64,000 nt of DNA from Secundilactobacillus yichangensis (GTDB lineage: Bacteria; Bacillota; Bacilli; Lactobacillales; Lactobacillaceae): contig NZ_BOLK01000002.1 of the NCBI RefSeq assembly GCF_016861565.1, positions 124,001 to 188,000 of the forward strand. Reading direction: 5' to 3'. Shown piece by piece: positions 45,538 to 55,800 of this stretch. Each line of letters begins with the position of its first letter. Position 1 is the stretch's first letter. The notes below the pieces were generated by a model that did not search any database, was not told the DNA's origin, and saw only the letters and a list, made by a program, of their open reading frames with translations. Made by a program: the position numbers and the translations under genes.

Positions 45538-47796
45538 TCATTCCTCCTTCAAAAAGGTCTGCCAATGGCCACCGCCACTATTTGTGTAACGATAGCGAAT
45601 CATTCCGTTTACCTGCGTGTTAAAGGTCGGAATATGATCAGCGCTTAGTGTAGCTAAGGTTTCTTGATTAGGATGACCATAACGATTGTTGCGACCGGCG
45701 GAAATGATTCCAATCTTCGGCTGCAGTTGTCTGATCACCTCTGGATCAGACGACGTTTTACTCCCGTGATGTCCTAATTTTAACATGTCCGTACGTAATG
45801 TTGGATAATGAGCCAAAATTTCCCGTTCACCCGCCCGGTCTAAATCACCGGTAAACATCCAATGCAAGCTATGAATTTGCCCTGCTAAAACCATGGAGTC
45901 TTCGTTAGTACCCATTCCTGCTTTAAAGGGGTGAACCACTGTAAACGGAGTGCCAGAAATTTGCTGACCCGCCCGCACTGGAATAATTTGCGTCTTGTTG
46001 ATATAAGGTAAAATCCGTTTCATAAACTGGGGATTACCATTCATACCCAACGGGATATATAACCGTTTAACGTGCATCCCTTGCAGCACATCGCCAACGT
46101 CGCCAACGTGGTCAGCATCTTGATGTGACAGGCACAGATTATCGATCTGCGAAATTCCCTGACTCTTTAAGTAGTTGATACTGATACGCTGTGCACGGCT
46201 GCGACCACTCAACTTCTTACCGCTGAAATTGACCCGGCCACCGGTGTCTATCATCGTCACTTGTCGATTATATGGTGAACGGACTAGAAAACTGTCTCCC
46301 TGACCGATATCAAAGAAAGTAACTTCACCAGAAGGCGGAAAGTGAATCACCAGAAAGCTAGCCAGATATAATACGCCTAAGGCTATACCAACCCAGCGCT
46401 TAAACCGCTGCGTCATGAGCACTAACGTTAAAATAGTTAATGCACCAACTACCCATGCAGCAGGCTTGCCAAAAACAATCATGCCAGGTAAAGCATCAAT
46501 GAGATTCAAACCTTGTGTGAAGAGCGTCAATAGCCATTCTGTTGCATTGGACAGCCAAGGCATCATCTGCCCGCCTATCCCAGCCACAAGCACCAACGGG
46601 AAAATACAGGCGCTAAATAAGGGCAGAATCAATAAGTTAACGAACATGGTTAAAACATGCCACTGATAAACGTGATACAAAATTAACGGTAAGCTTAGCA
46701 GATTTAGCATAAAAGTCGTTTTAAAAACGCCAAACTGCTTAGTGAATAACAGACCGAAAGCCAAACCAAAACTCAGTTGTCCGCCTAAGTGCATCAGCAA
46801 AGCTGGCTGAACAATTAGTCCCAGCAGCAAACTAATGCCCCAAGTCGTTAACCCTGTCAGCCGCCAGCCCAAAAGCTCTGCCAGGAGGCCTAAAATCACC
46901 ACAGCAACCGCTCTTAACAGACCCACTTGAGAACCAGCAATAACGTAGTAGGTAGGCAGCAGCCCCAGTAAAAATAGCGAGATCGGTGTCTGGGTAAACC
47001 CTAAGCGACGGCAAAACCAACTGACAGTGGCCACGATCCAAACAATATGAAAACCAGAAATACTAAATAGATGGATTAACCCCAAATCAGTGACCGCACT
47101 TAGTGAGTCATAAAAATCAGTCGCTCGCCAACCTAAGAATAAACCCTGGACGTACAATCTTAGGGTCTTAGGTAGCGTCTGCGTATACTGAACTAGCCGT
47201 GCCCGTAATGCATGGCAAGCATTGAGCCACCAAGTAAATGGATTGGTTGCAGTCGCTTGTCCAATAGGTGTTATTCGATCAATTTTAACCGTGTTAAAAA
47301 TTCCCTGATCAATTTGATACTGGCGAAAATCAAATTCGTTGGCATTTGTTGCTGGCTGAGGCCGCGAAATATCACCATGGATCAGCATCTTAGTCGTTTG
47401 GTTAATCCGTAGTCGCTCAAGCTGCGTTTGATCATCCGAAAAATATTGTCCCTGAATCGTTCGACCATCATCGGTATGGCCGCTTAACTGAATGCGGCCC
47501 TCTTCGACCCGTAATTCATCCGGGTGAACGGTTAGCTGCAACGAAGCTCCCGTTTGATCAGGCATGGTATTCATTTTTGCCCGCTGCTGGGTCTGCCAGA
47601 AAAGGCCACTAAAAATGAACAGCACCACGGCTGTCCACACTAAAAGCTGTCGATCGCGTAAACAGAGTATCCGCACGATCCAAATCAATGTCAAAATAAC
47701 CGATAGCCAGGTTAGGCCAAAGAAACAGCCACTTAAACACCCGGCCAAAATAGCTAGCCAAATAAGCTTATGATTGATGTTCCTGCAGATAGGCAT
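45538..47796 (-). CDS. comEC: DNA internalisation competence protein ComEC/Rec2
   Basis: About 752 residues. N-terminal hydrophobic and OB-like part (DUF4131), the competence membrane domain with many helices (LIHLFSISGFHIVWIVATVS), and a C-terminal metallo-beta-lactamase domain (VTFFDIGQGDSFLVRSPYNR, CLSHQDADHVGDV, HHGSKTSSDPEV). It forms the channel for single-stranded DNA uptake. ATG 47796 or GTG 47808 may be the start; both overlap comEB. All motifs look intact. Confidence 0.94.
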   Translation of the reverse strand: MPICRNINHKLIWLAILAGCLSGCFFGLTWLSVILTLIWIVRILCLRDRQLLVWTAVVLFIFSGLFWQTQQRAKMNTMPDQTGASLQLTVHPDELRVEEGRIQLSGHTDDGRTIQGQYFSDDQTQLERLRINQTTKMLIHGDISRPQPATNANEFDFRQYQIDQGIFNTVKIDRITPIGQATATNPFTWWLNACHALRARLVQYTQTLPKTLRLYVQGLFLGWRATDFYDSLSAVTDLGLIHLFSISGFHIVWIVATVSWFCRRLGFTQTPISLFLLGLLPTYYVIAGSQVGLLRAVAVVILGLLAELLGWRLTGLTTWGISLLLGLIVQPALLMHLGGQLSFGLAFGLLFTKQFGVFKTTFMLNLLSLPLILYHVYQWHVLTMFVNLLILPLFSACIFPLVLVAGIGGQMMPWLSNATEWLLTLFTQGLNLIDALPGMIVFGKPAAWVVGALTILTLVLMTQRFKRWVGIALGVLYLASFLVIHFPPSGEVTFFDIGQGDSFLVRSPYNRQVTMIDTGGRVNFSGKKLSGRSRAQRISINYLKSQGISQIDNLCLSHQDADHVGDVGDVLQGMHVKRLYIPLGMNGNPQFMKRILPYINKTQIIPVRAGQQISGTPFTVVHPFKAGMGTNEDSMVLAGQIHSLHWMFTGDLDRAGEREILAHYPTLRTDMLKLGHHGSKTSSDPEVIRQLQPKIGIISAGRNNRYGHPNQETLATLSADHIPTFNTQVNGMIRYRYTNSGGGHWQTFLKEE

Positions 47797-48256
47797 CAAC
47801 TGAAGCACGTTCGATTGCTTCGGAATCCAGGGTCACTTGATCAAGTTCAACACCCTTCATCTTAATTAACGACATGGCGTACGGATCATTATGATAGTTA
47901 TGGAGATACGAAATCTTCTTGATCCCAGCCTGTAAAAGCATCTTGGTACACTGCAAGCACGGAAAATCAGTCACGTAAATTTCAGCACCATCCGTTGCTT
48001 CACCAAATTTAGCACACTGTAAAATTGCGTTCATTTCAGCGTGAATGGTTCGCAGACAATGCCCATCTACCAAATAGCAGCCTTCATCGATACAGTGAAC
48101 GTCGCCTGAAACTGAGCCGTTATAGCCACCCGCAATAATTCTGCGATCCCGGACGATCGTTGCACCAACTGAAAGCCGGTTACAGGTACTCCGACTCGCT
48201 AATAAGACTGACTGCATCATAAAATATTGATCCCAAGGAATTCTTTTATTAGCCAT
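47768..48256 (-). CDS. comEB: ComE operon protein 2, dCMP/deoxycytidylate deaminase family
   Basis: A 162-residue zinc deaminase. The zinc and catalytic site is HAEMNAIL with PCLQCTKMLL; the N-terminus is KRIPWDQYFMMQSVLLASRS. It deaminates dCMP to dUMP; its link to competence is positional. It lies between comEA and comEC. Confidence 0.95.
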   Translation of the reverse strand: MANKRIPWDQYFMMQSVLLASRSTCNRLSVGATIVRDRRIIAGGYNGSVSGDVHCIDEGCYLVDGHCLRTIHAEMNAILQCAKFGEATDGAEIYVTDFPCLQCTKMLLQAGIKKISYLHNYHNDPYAMSLIKMKGVELDQVTLDSEAIERASVDAYLQEHQS

Positions 48257-48322
48257 AAACGGCCGCCTCCATCATCTAATTGTCTGGTTAAGTATACCAA
48301 ATTTTATTGGAACATGATATTC

Positions 48323-48988
48323 CTAAACAGTCAGTTGCGGTTTTAGCCGTTCTAACGTCTTGTCGCCGAAACCGTTCACGTTTTTAAGTTCATCAGCTGA
48401 TTTGAAACCGCCATGTTCTTGCCGATAATCCAATATTTTCTGGGCTTTTTTCTCCCCCACACCGTCCAGTTGCTGCAGTCCATTTAAATCAGCAGTATTC
48501 AAATTGACCTGAGGTGCTTGGCTTTCAGAACTGGCACCGCCGCCAGTGGCAGAAGTACCGGCGGCAGATGCAGGCACCTGTTCACCGTGCTTTGGAATAT
48601 AAACGACTTGCGAATCAGTCAATTTTTGAGCCAAATTAACCTGCTTTTCATCGGCATTACTAGCAAAACCACCAGCTAACTGAACGGCATCAATAACCCG
48701 CATCGATGATTCTACTTTCTTCATCCCAGGCTGTTTGACAGCACCCTTAACATCCACGTACATTGTTGTGTTCACGCTGGTCTGGCTAGTGGCCGTAACA
48801 GCATCAGATGAGCTCGCCATACCTGACTCTGACATCATCGACTGTGATGCAATCTCTGGCTGCGCACTAGAAACGGGCCGATTCCCAAATAATAAAAAGC
48901 TAACGGCAATCATGGTCGATAGACTGAGGCCAATAATCAGCCAAGTCTGACGGTTACTATTCTCTAGCAGTTCCCTTAACCTATCCAC
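48323..48988 (-). CDS. comEA: Competence protein ComEA
   Basis: A 221-residue protein. It has a membrane anchor (TWLIIGLSLSTMIAVSFLLF), a Ser/Thr-rich linker, an SLBB domain (TTMYVDVKGAVKQPGMKKVE), and a C-terminal double helix-hairpin-helix (NLNTADLNGLQQLDGVGEKK, AQKILDYR). It binds double-stranded DNA at the cell surface and passes it to ComEC. First gene of the comE operon. Confidence 0.95.
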   Translation of the reverse strand: MDRLRELLENSNRQTWLIIGLSLSTMIAVSFLLFGNRPVSSAQPEIASQSMMSESGMASSSDAVTATSQTSVNTTMYVDVKGAVKQPGMKKVESSMRVIDAVQLAGGFASNADEKQVNLAQKLTDSQVVYIPKHGEQVPASAAGTSATGGGASSESQAPQVNLNTADLNGLQQLDGVGEKKAQKILDYRQEHGGFKSADELKNVNGFGDKTLERLKPQLTV

Positions 48989-49034
48989 TTTTCTCCCTCC
49001 CTTCTTTCTAGAACTAACTACGGGAGAAAAATGA

Positions 49035-49074
49035 AGAACGTTCCAAAAAGCCAGCTGACTTTTTGAAACGTTCT
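49035..49074 (-). terminator. Terminator upstream of comEA
   Basis: AGAACGTTTCAAAAAG pairs with CTTTTTGGAACGTTCT on the minus strand, then TCATTTTTC. It separates the protease gene from the comE operon. Confidence 0.85.
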
Positions 49075-49077
49075 TAT

Positions 49078-50127
49078 TTAATGATGGGTATTCAGATAAT
49101 GAACCGCTTGATTGAAGGTTGAAACCGGAACAACTTTCATGTGCGGTGCCACTTTTTTAGCCGTTTTTTTAGCTAATTGATAGTTTGTGACGTGCCCAGG
49201 CTCAAGCTGCAAAACGGCTTTAGTCGGCTTTAAATAAGGCGCAAAGAAGATGGTTGCACCAGCCTTTTTAGCAGCAACGACCTTTTTATCGATGCCCCCA
49301 ATTTCACCCACCGTACCATCTGGATTAATGGTCCCGGTACCGGCGATATTTTGTCCATGTCGAATATTTTTATTCGTCAACTGACCGTATATCTGCAGAC
49401 TGAACATTAAGCCACCAGAGGGCCCGCCAATTTGGCCGGGGTTCACTTTGACGTTGGGTTTAGTCTTGATTTTGACATTGTCAGTCAAAATAATGCCGAT
49501 ACCAGTTTTACCGCTGGATAATTTAATGAGGGGAGCCGTTGTGGTTTTCAGCTTACCATTATGCTGATACTGAACGCGCAGCTGATCACCGACAGATTTC
49601 TTGGCAATGTACTTTTGAAAGCCAAACGCATTTTCAAAGTGGTGACCATCCACTTTGGTGATGGTATCCCCCACTTTTAAGTGACGTTTGAACTGCGAAT
49701 TTTTCTGCACGTCCATGACATAAATTCCTAAGTAATTCTTGGTCACTTTTTTATGGGCTGCTTTAACGGCCACGGCTTTGGCTTCGTTAATAGCACTTTG
49801 CATGTAAAAATCCTGCATTTTCACATATGTATCATTACTTTGACCACCCGTAACACTTTGGGCGCTCTCAATTGAAGAATACGGGGATACCTTAGCCATC
49901 AGGTAGGTCACGGGATGCGCTTGTGCTAACTTAACTGAAGTAATCATAAACTTGCCAGCATGCTTATCAGGGTGGTCCTTAATCTTAACAAATGATTTCA
50001 AGTTGTCAGCAGAACCAGGTGATTCGATGTATTGAGGCATTGGCCAAAAAAAGCCCACCAGAATCAAAATGGCTAAAACAATGCTGACGCCATACTGAAG
50101 AATTTTTTTTCGAGTTTGTTTTTTCAT
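49078..50127 (-). CDS. SepM/YlbL-type PDZ serine protease (Lon-like)
   Basis: A 349-residue protein. It has an N-terminal membrane anchor (YGVSIVLAILILVGFFWPMP), a PDZ domain (YLGIYVMDVQKNSQFKRHLK, VGDTITKVDGHHF) and a Lon-type S16 domain with Ser in GGPSGGLMFSLQIY and Lys in VGEIGGIDKKVVAAKKAGAT. Streptococcal SepM of this type processes competence pheromone; here it lies next to the comE operon, which is suggestive only. Confidence 0.92.
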   Translation of the reverse strand: MKKQTRKKILQYGVSIVLAILILVGFFWPMPQYIESPGSADNLKSFVKIKDHPDKHAGKFMITSVKLAQAHPVTYLMAKVSPYSSIESAQSVTGGQSNDTYVKMQDFYMQSAINEAKAVAVKAAHKKVTKNYLGIYVMDVQKNSQFKRHLKVGDTITKVDGHHFENAFGFQKYIAKKSVGDQLRVQYQHNGKLKTTTAPLIKLSSGKTGIGIILTDNVKIKTKPNVKVNPGQIGGPSGGLMFSLQIYGQLTNKNIRHGQNIAGTGTINPDGTVGEIGGIDKKVVAAKKAGATIFFAPYLKPTKAVLQLEPGHVTNYQLAKKTAKKVAPHMKVVPVSTFNQAVHYLNTHH

Positions 50128-50128
50128 A

Positions 50129-50611
50129 TTATTCTGACCTTTGCTTTTGATTTAAAGCTTCGGCAACAGTCGGCGGAACCAATTTAGAAACGTCACCTTT
50201 GAAATGAAGCACTTCTTTAAGTAACGACGAAGAAATAAAGGCGTACTTGGGGTTGGTCATTAGGAAAACTGATTCAATCGAAGCATCCAAATAATGGTTC
50301 ATGCTAGCAATACCTGCTTCATAAGATAGGTCCCGTGAATCACGAATACCACGAATAATCACGTGGGCCCCCACTTTTTTTACAAATTTCACGGTTAGAC
50401 CATCTTCCGCCTGAACGGTAACGTTTGGTAGATAGTCAACACTCTTTTGAATCAGGGCAACCCGTTCCTCAGGAGTAAATAACATATTTTTGCTAATATT
50501 GATGCCAACTACAACGATCACCTGGTCAAATAATTTACTGGCCCGTTCAATGATGTCTAAATGGCCTAAGGTAAGCGGATCGAAACTGCCCGGATAAACT
50601 GCTACTGTCAT
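50129..50611 (-). CDS. coaD: Phosphopantetheine adenylyltransferase
   Basis: A 160-residue enzyme of coenzyme A synthesis. The nucleotidyltransferase motif AVYPGSFDPLTLGHLDIIER and the ISSSLLKEVLHFKGDVSKLV motif are present. ATG 50611 overlaps the rsmD stop as ATGA, so coaD is coupled to rsmD. Confidence 0.97.
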   Translation of the reverse strand: MTVAVYPGSFDPLTLGHLDIIERASKLFDQVIVVVGINISKNMLFTPEERVALIQKSVDYLPNVTVQAEDGLTVKFVKKVGAHVIIRGIRDSRDLSYEAGIASMNHYLDASIESVFLMTNPKYAFISSSLLKEVLHFKGDVSKLVPPTVAEALNQKQRSE

Positions 50612-51174
50612 TGACTGGTGCCCCCCTGATAACGATAAACTGTAATTTTGGTAATGCCATAAGATTTTTCGACAATTCGGGTGCAATCACCAATTTCAGC
50701 TGGTAAATCAGCTTCTTGATTAGTTTCACACATAATCCGACAATCTGGGTTCAAGAGCTGACTGGCAATCAATTCATGAATCTCCTTAACGATCTTTTGT
50801 TCGCGATAAGGCGGATCAAAGTAAACCATGTCAAAACTCTGATGCTGTGTTTGAAGCTGCTTTAGCGCAATCTCAGCATCACGTTTAATCACCGTAAACT
50901 TGTCGGGTTCTTTGGTCACTGCAATATTTTGATCGATTGTTTTGATAGCTGCACCCTGTCGATCAATCAATACTGCGTGCTCAATTCCGCGCGACACACC
51001 TTCAATACTTAGGCCACCAGAACCGGCAAACAGGTCTAAGCTTCTCCCGCCATCAAAGTACGGCCCAAGAATATTGAAAACTGCTTCCTTCACTTTGTCT
51101 GTCGTGGGCCGAGTTTTCATCCCGGGCACCGCTCTTAACCGACGGCCCCCATACTCTCCTGCAACAACCCGCAT
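50608..51174 (-). CDS. rsmD: 16S rRNA (guanine966-N2)-methyltransferase
   Basis: A 188-residue Rossmann methyltransferase. It begins MRVVAGEYGGRRLRAVPGMK with PTTDKVKEAVFNIL, the SAM motif LDLFAGSGGLSIEGVSRG, and the catalytic YFDPPYREQ motif. It modifies 16S rRNA in the 30S subunit. The ATG overlaps the upstream TAA as TAATG. Confidence 0.95.
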   Translation of the reverse strand: MRVVAGEYGGRRLRAVPGMKTRPTTDKVKEAVFNILGPYFDGGRSLDLFAGSGGLSIEGVSRGIEHAVLIDRQGAAIKTIDQNIAVTKEPDKFTVIKRDAEIALKQLQTQHQSFDMVYFDPPYREQKIVKEIHELIASQLLNPDCRIMCETNQEADLPAEIGDCTRIVEKSYGITKITVYRYQGGTSQ

Positions 51175-51461
51175 TACTCTTCATCCTCCTCAAAATTAAT
51201 TTGGTCGTCCTTGGCTTCGGGTTCACCAGATAATCCCAGTAAATCCATTAATTCATTGCGAGGAGACTCAATAATCCGTTTAACAAAGCGCAATTGTTTG
51301 AGACGGCTGATCGTTTCTTTAGCATCTTCTTCATTAACATAAATGATGGCGTACCGCATCCGCTTTGAGACATATTCAAGGTGTCCATAGCGCTTAAGTT
51401 GACGAACTTGACGCAGACTGGACACGTAAACAACTAAACTGGTTCGTGATTGAATATCCAT
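51174..51461 (-). CDS. ylbG: YlbG family protein (DUF2129)
   Basis: A 95-residue protein. It begins MDIQSRTSLVVYVSSLRQVR and continues YGHLEYVSKRMRYAIIYVNE with a tail of acidic residues (EPEAKDDQINFEEDEE). It matches YlbG/DUF2129, a small ferredoxin-like fold protein found upstream of rsmD in Firmicutes. Its function is unknown. Confidence 0.9.
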   Translation of the reverse strand: MDIQSRTSLVVYVSSLRQVRQLKRYGHLEYVSKRMRYAIIYVNEEDAKETISRLKQLRFVKRIIESPRNELMDLLGLSGEPEAKDDQINFEEDEE

Positions 51462-51465
51462 GATT

Positions 51466-52668
51466 TTAACCCCGCTTTCTGCGTTCCTGTGCGCTGATAT
51501 TTAACACAATTCCTAACGAAAGTGTCAGTGAAAACATACTTGACCCGCCGTAACTGATAAACGGAAATGTCACACCGGTAATCGGCAGCCAGCCAATCAC
51601 CCCACCAACGTTAATAAACGCCTGTACAGCAAAGTAAGTGGCAACTCCGTAGCAAACCAGCGTATTAAACGAATCGTTTGATCGAATACCAATCCGGATA
51701 ATCTGCCAAATGATAATCCCTAATAAAATCATAATAATCACAACACCGATCAGCCCAAGCTCTTCGCTGGTGATTGCCATGATGAAATCGGTGTTCGGTT
51801 CGGGTAAATACCCCCGCTTTTGAATGGAGTTACCCAGTCCAACACCAAATAACCCACCGTTGCTTAACGCATAATATGAATTAACAAGTTGCTGACCAGA
51901 ACCGTTGGCATGCCCAAAAGGATCAACGAAAGCAACTAGCCGCGCGAGCTTATACGATTTAACTGTTCCTGATTCCGAAAGTTTTAGGGCGATGGGAAAA
52001 ATAACCGCAACGATTGCAGCGGCAACCCCGCCTAAAATCCAATAACTTTTGACAAATGAATAACCGCTGCTTAAGCACATAATAAAGACAATGGTCGAAA
52101 TGATCACGGCACTCCCCATATCTGGCTGAATAAAGACCAGTCCAATCAAGACAGCACTCATGATTACCGGGACCCACATGCTTCGCCACCAATGACCGTC
52201 GACAATATCTTCAGTCACATCCGCCATGGTCAACGCCCGCCCCATTAACAGAATCAGGACAACTTTAACAAATTCAGCGGGCTGAATGCTAAATGGACCG
52301 AGATGGAACCAGCCAGCCGCACCGTTAATCGTTTGACCGACAAACAATAAGCCAAGCAAGGCACCCGCCAAAGCAAGATACAGAATAAAAATAATCTTGC
52401 CGCTCTTTAAAAAATAGTACGGGATCATAAACATAAACAAAACGATGCACATGCCGATCAGCACGAAAAACAGTTGCTTAAATAAATAGCTGATTGGAGT
52501 CGATCCCATCTGTACCGCAACGTTAGAACTGGCTGAATAGACCATCACCACACCGATACCGCACAAAATCAGATAAGGGATGATTAGCCAATAATCTAAA
52601 TCCTTTAATTTTTTAAAACTGAAGGCATCCTTCGTTTCCAATACCTTTGATAATAACCAATTTCGCAT
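51466..52668 (-). CDS. ftsW: FtsW/RodA family peptidoglycan glycosyltransferase
   Basis: A 400-residue SEDS protein with about ten membrane helices. The signature regions are YSASSNVAVQMGSTPISYLF, NGAAGWFHLGPFSIQPAEFV (catalytic Asp region follows), FIQPDMGSAVII and LPEPNTDFIMAITSEELGLI. It polymerises lipid II at division or elongation with its partner penicillin-binding protein. Position next to ylbG-rsmD-coaD matches ftsW of other lactobacilli; FtsW versus RodA is inferred from context. Confidence 0.92.
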   Translation of the reverse strand: MRNWLLSKVLETKDAFSFKKLKDLDYWLIIPYLILCGIGVVMVYSASSNVAVQMGSTPISYLFKQLFFVLIGMCIVLFMFMIPYYFLKSGKIIFILYLALAGALLGLLFVGQTINGAAGWFHLGPFSIQPAEFVKVVLILLMGRALTMADVTEDIVDGHWWRSMWVPVIMSAVLIGLVFIQPDMGSAVIISTIVFIMCLSSGYSFVKSYWILGGVAAAIVAVIFPIALKLSESGTVKSYKLARLVAFVDPFGHANGSGQQLVNSYYALSNGGLFGVGLGNSIQKRGYLPEPNTDFIMAITSEELGLIGVVIIMILLGIIIWQIIRIGIRSNDSFNTLVCYGVATYFAVQAFINVGGVIGWLPITGVTFPFISYGGSSMFSLTLSLGIVLNISAQERRKRG

Positions 52669-52835
52669 CTAAAAAATCCCCAAACTACTCCACTAAATTT
52701 CTTAAATAAACTCTCTTGATTATAGCATATTGGCCGGTTTTGTTGTAAATCCGTATCAAACCTTTAAAATTTAACGGATTAATAATATCAAAATCAACTG
52801 CAACAAAGATTATTCTCAAAACACGCTGAAAACAC

Positions 52836-52867
52836 AAAAATCGCACTTCAAATTGAAGTGCGATTTC
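52836..52867 (-). terminator. Terminator after the surface adhesin gene
   Basis: AAATCGCACTTCAA pairs with TTGAAGTGCGATTT, followed by TTGTG, a near-perfect palindrome. Confidence 0.88.
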
Positions 52868-52887
52868 ATTACCTTACTTTAAAACAC

Positions 52888-55800
52888 TTAGTCATTACCG
52901 TGCTTTTTCCGCTTAGCTAATCCAAGTAAACTCATAATGCTCATCAAACCAATGCCTAATGCTGACCAAGCACCGGCAGTTTGTTCATTAGTTTGCGGCA
53001 ACTTCTTCGTGCTACCTGACGAAGCGGTATAACTCTTTGCCGACTGTACAGTACCACTAGTCTGAGCCGACGTTGGTTGAACTAATTGTCCTGAAGCATC
53101 CGCCTTAACGTTCCCAGAACCGTTCGTTGCCATCCCGCCATTTGCTTGAGTGGCGGTTTGAACGTTATTTGATTCTGACTGGTTTGGCGTCCGGTCGTGA
53201 TCAGTGGTCTTGCCGTTCGGCTGATTAGGTACGGATGTCCCGCCATCGGTTGTATTCTTCGTTTCCGGTGTGGTTGGCATTGGTGTCTCTGGTGTGGTTG
53301 GAGTCGGTGTTTCCGGCGTATTTGGTGGTGTTACCTGATTATCAGGTGGTGTTACCCCACCGCCATTATTCGGAATTACTGGATTTGGTGTGTAATAAAC
53401 CGTGTCAGTGAGATTTTCACCGCTCTTGCCAGCAACTGGCTTTGGATACTGTCCGTCAACACTGGTATCGTCAGCAGTATAACCCGGAATAATCGGTGAA
53501 GTTACCTTGCTATAACCGCCTTGAGGTGTTGCGACACTTTCACCAGTCACCTCATCCGTCTCAACGTTCCAAGTCAGTGTCTGAACAGTTGGCTCGTGAA
53601 CTGGCGTTGTGGTTCCCTGAATGTAATAATTGATCGTTCGAATTGTTGTGGTAGTGGTGTGAGCAATGCCGTGAACAAGGTGAATCGTTATCTTGTTCTG
53701 AGCCTCATCCGGCGAGAACTTATAATCAACATTACCCTTTTGATTCTTGCTCAGTTCATACCCGTTTGGCACGATCACATTAAACTGACCTGTCTGGTCA
53801 ACAACACCATCTAGGGTAGTCCCTTCAACAACCTTGCCGTTTTCTACGTCGTCAACATACGTGACAATCATTTTTGCTGAATTTGGATTGTACGTAACCG
53901 TGACTGGTGTTAGTGCCTTGTTGGCAACATCAGTCTGGCCTACTACTGCTTGACCAACTGAAACTTGATCCGGCGTATAACCCGTAAGCGTACCTGACGT
54001 TACCGCATTAAGACCTTCGCCAGTTCCGGTAGTTGGCGTCCAATCACTATAGGTGATAGTGCCAGTAACCTCATCAACGGTTCCCGTTCGGGTGTAGTCC
54101 TGATGCTGGTTAACCGGATTGAACGCCTGGTCACCCTTGTGATGATCAGTGGTGTCATTGCCGTAAACGTAGTTGATTGTCCGGGTGATTGTTGCTTTCA
54201 ACTGATTATTCTTCGGGTCATTCGTTGGCGTAATTGTCTTAGTGGCGTGCTTAATATAGACGTTATAGCTTTGGTCAGTTTTGCTGTCTTTATCAAAGAA
54301 ACCACTGGCCGCACCATTATCCTGGCCGACCTTAACGTAATTTGCCGGCAACGTAATCGGATTGGTATAAACGCCATCCGTCGTACCATTCAAGGTTTGT
54401 TCGGCCGTTGTCACCTCATCACCATCAGTTGGTACCCAGCCTGACGTCTTCGTTGAGCCCGTGACATCAATATAGTGGATCTGAACTGCCTGAGCGTTCG
54501 GATTATACTTTACTGTAACTGGTGTCAATGCCTTGTTAGTCACATCTTTCAAATTAACTACTGCTTGCTCAACCGAAACTTGATCCGGTGTGTAGCCAGT
54601 AAGCGAATCTGAGGTGACCGCGCCAAGACCTTCACCGTCTCCGGTCGTTGGCGTCCATGCAGTGTACATAATATTACCTGTAACTTCATCAACAGTGCCC
54701 GTTCGAGTATAATCCTGATGTTGTTCAACTGGGCTGAATGCCTGATCACCCTTACGGTGGTCAACGGTGTCATTGCCGTAAACGTAGTAGATTGTCCGCG
54801 TAATGGTTGCTTTCAGCTGATCATTCTTCGGATCGTTCGTTGGCGTGATGGTCTTAGTCGCATGCTTGATGTAAACGTAGTAGCTTTGATCCGTCTTATC
54901 ATCATTATCATACGTACCGCTGGATGCACCAGCATCGGCTGCAACCTGAACGTAATTTGTTGGTATCTTGATGGTATTCGTATAGGCCTCATCAGTTGTC
55001 CCGTTCAGTGTTTGCTCAGCAGTTGTTACTTCTGTGCCATTGTTTGCGGTCCAACCTGAAGTCAGTTTCGATTCAGTCACATCGATGTAGTGTATCGTCA
55101 CTTTTTGTGGATTAGCGGTATATTTAACTGTCACTTTTTGGTCCGTTGGCTTGATAGTGACTGTCGAATTTTTAATTTTTGACACTGTTGACTGGTCTGG
55201 AGTATACCCCGCAACTACAGGTACCGTGACTTCTGCATAATCACCGCTAGGCGTATAAGTCGTCGTCTTAGAGACTTCATCCGTGGTTATTGCCCAAGTA
55301 ATTGGCTGAGGTGTATCTCTTGGAGTCTTATTAGCCGGCAAACCAGTATAAGTGATTGTCCGCGTAGTTGTCATGCTACTCTGGTCAATTTTATGAGCCA
55401 GTTTGATGACAATGTTATCAGTATCATCAGTGGTTAATGTATATGGCACCATGTTAGCTTGACCCGTTGCCAGAACGTACCCATCTGGTACCGTTACGGT
55501 ATATGACCCAATGTCATTGATACCACCCGAAATTGTTTCCGGTGTACCAACAGTTTTATTATTATCATCGGTATCAACGTAGGTAACCGTTAAATCAGCA
55601 GCATTGGTTAAGTCATATTGAACGATATCGCCATCAAAATAATATTGTGAAGTAGCACCAAATGCCGCAACCTTATTAGGTTTATCCGTCCCGTAATCAC
55701 CATGATCTGAATTGACGATGGTCGTCTTCAGGCTGCCATCTGAATTTTTAACCCAGTAATAACCCTTTGAAATCAAAGTATTAATCAAAGCTTTATCGGT

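Noticed and set aside
53197-55059. Long plus-strand open frames opposite the adhesin repeats
   Set aside because: They mirror the codon pattern of the adhesin on the minus strand, lack ribosome binding sites, and repeat with the 606-bp units.
53884-55100. Tandem repeats as a possible CRISPR array
   Set aside because: The unit is 606 bp, coding, and without spacers; no cas gene is present in the window.
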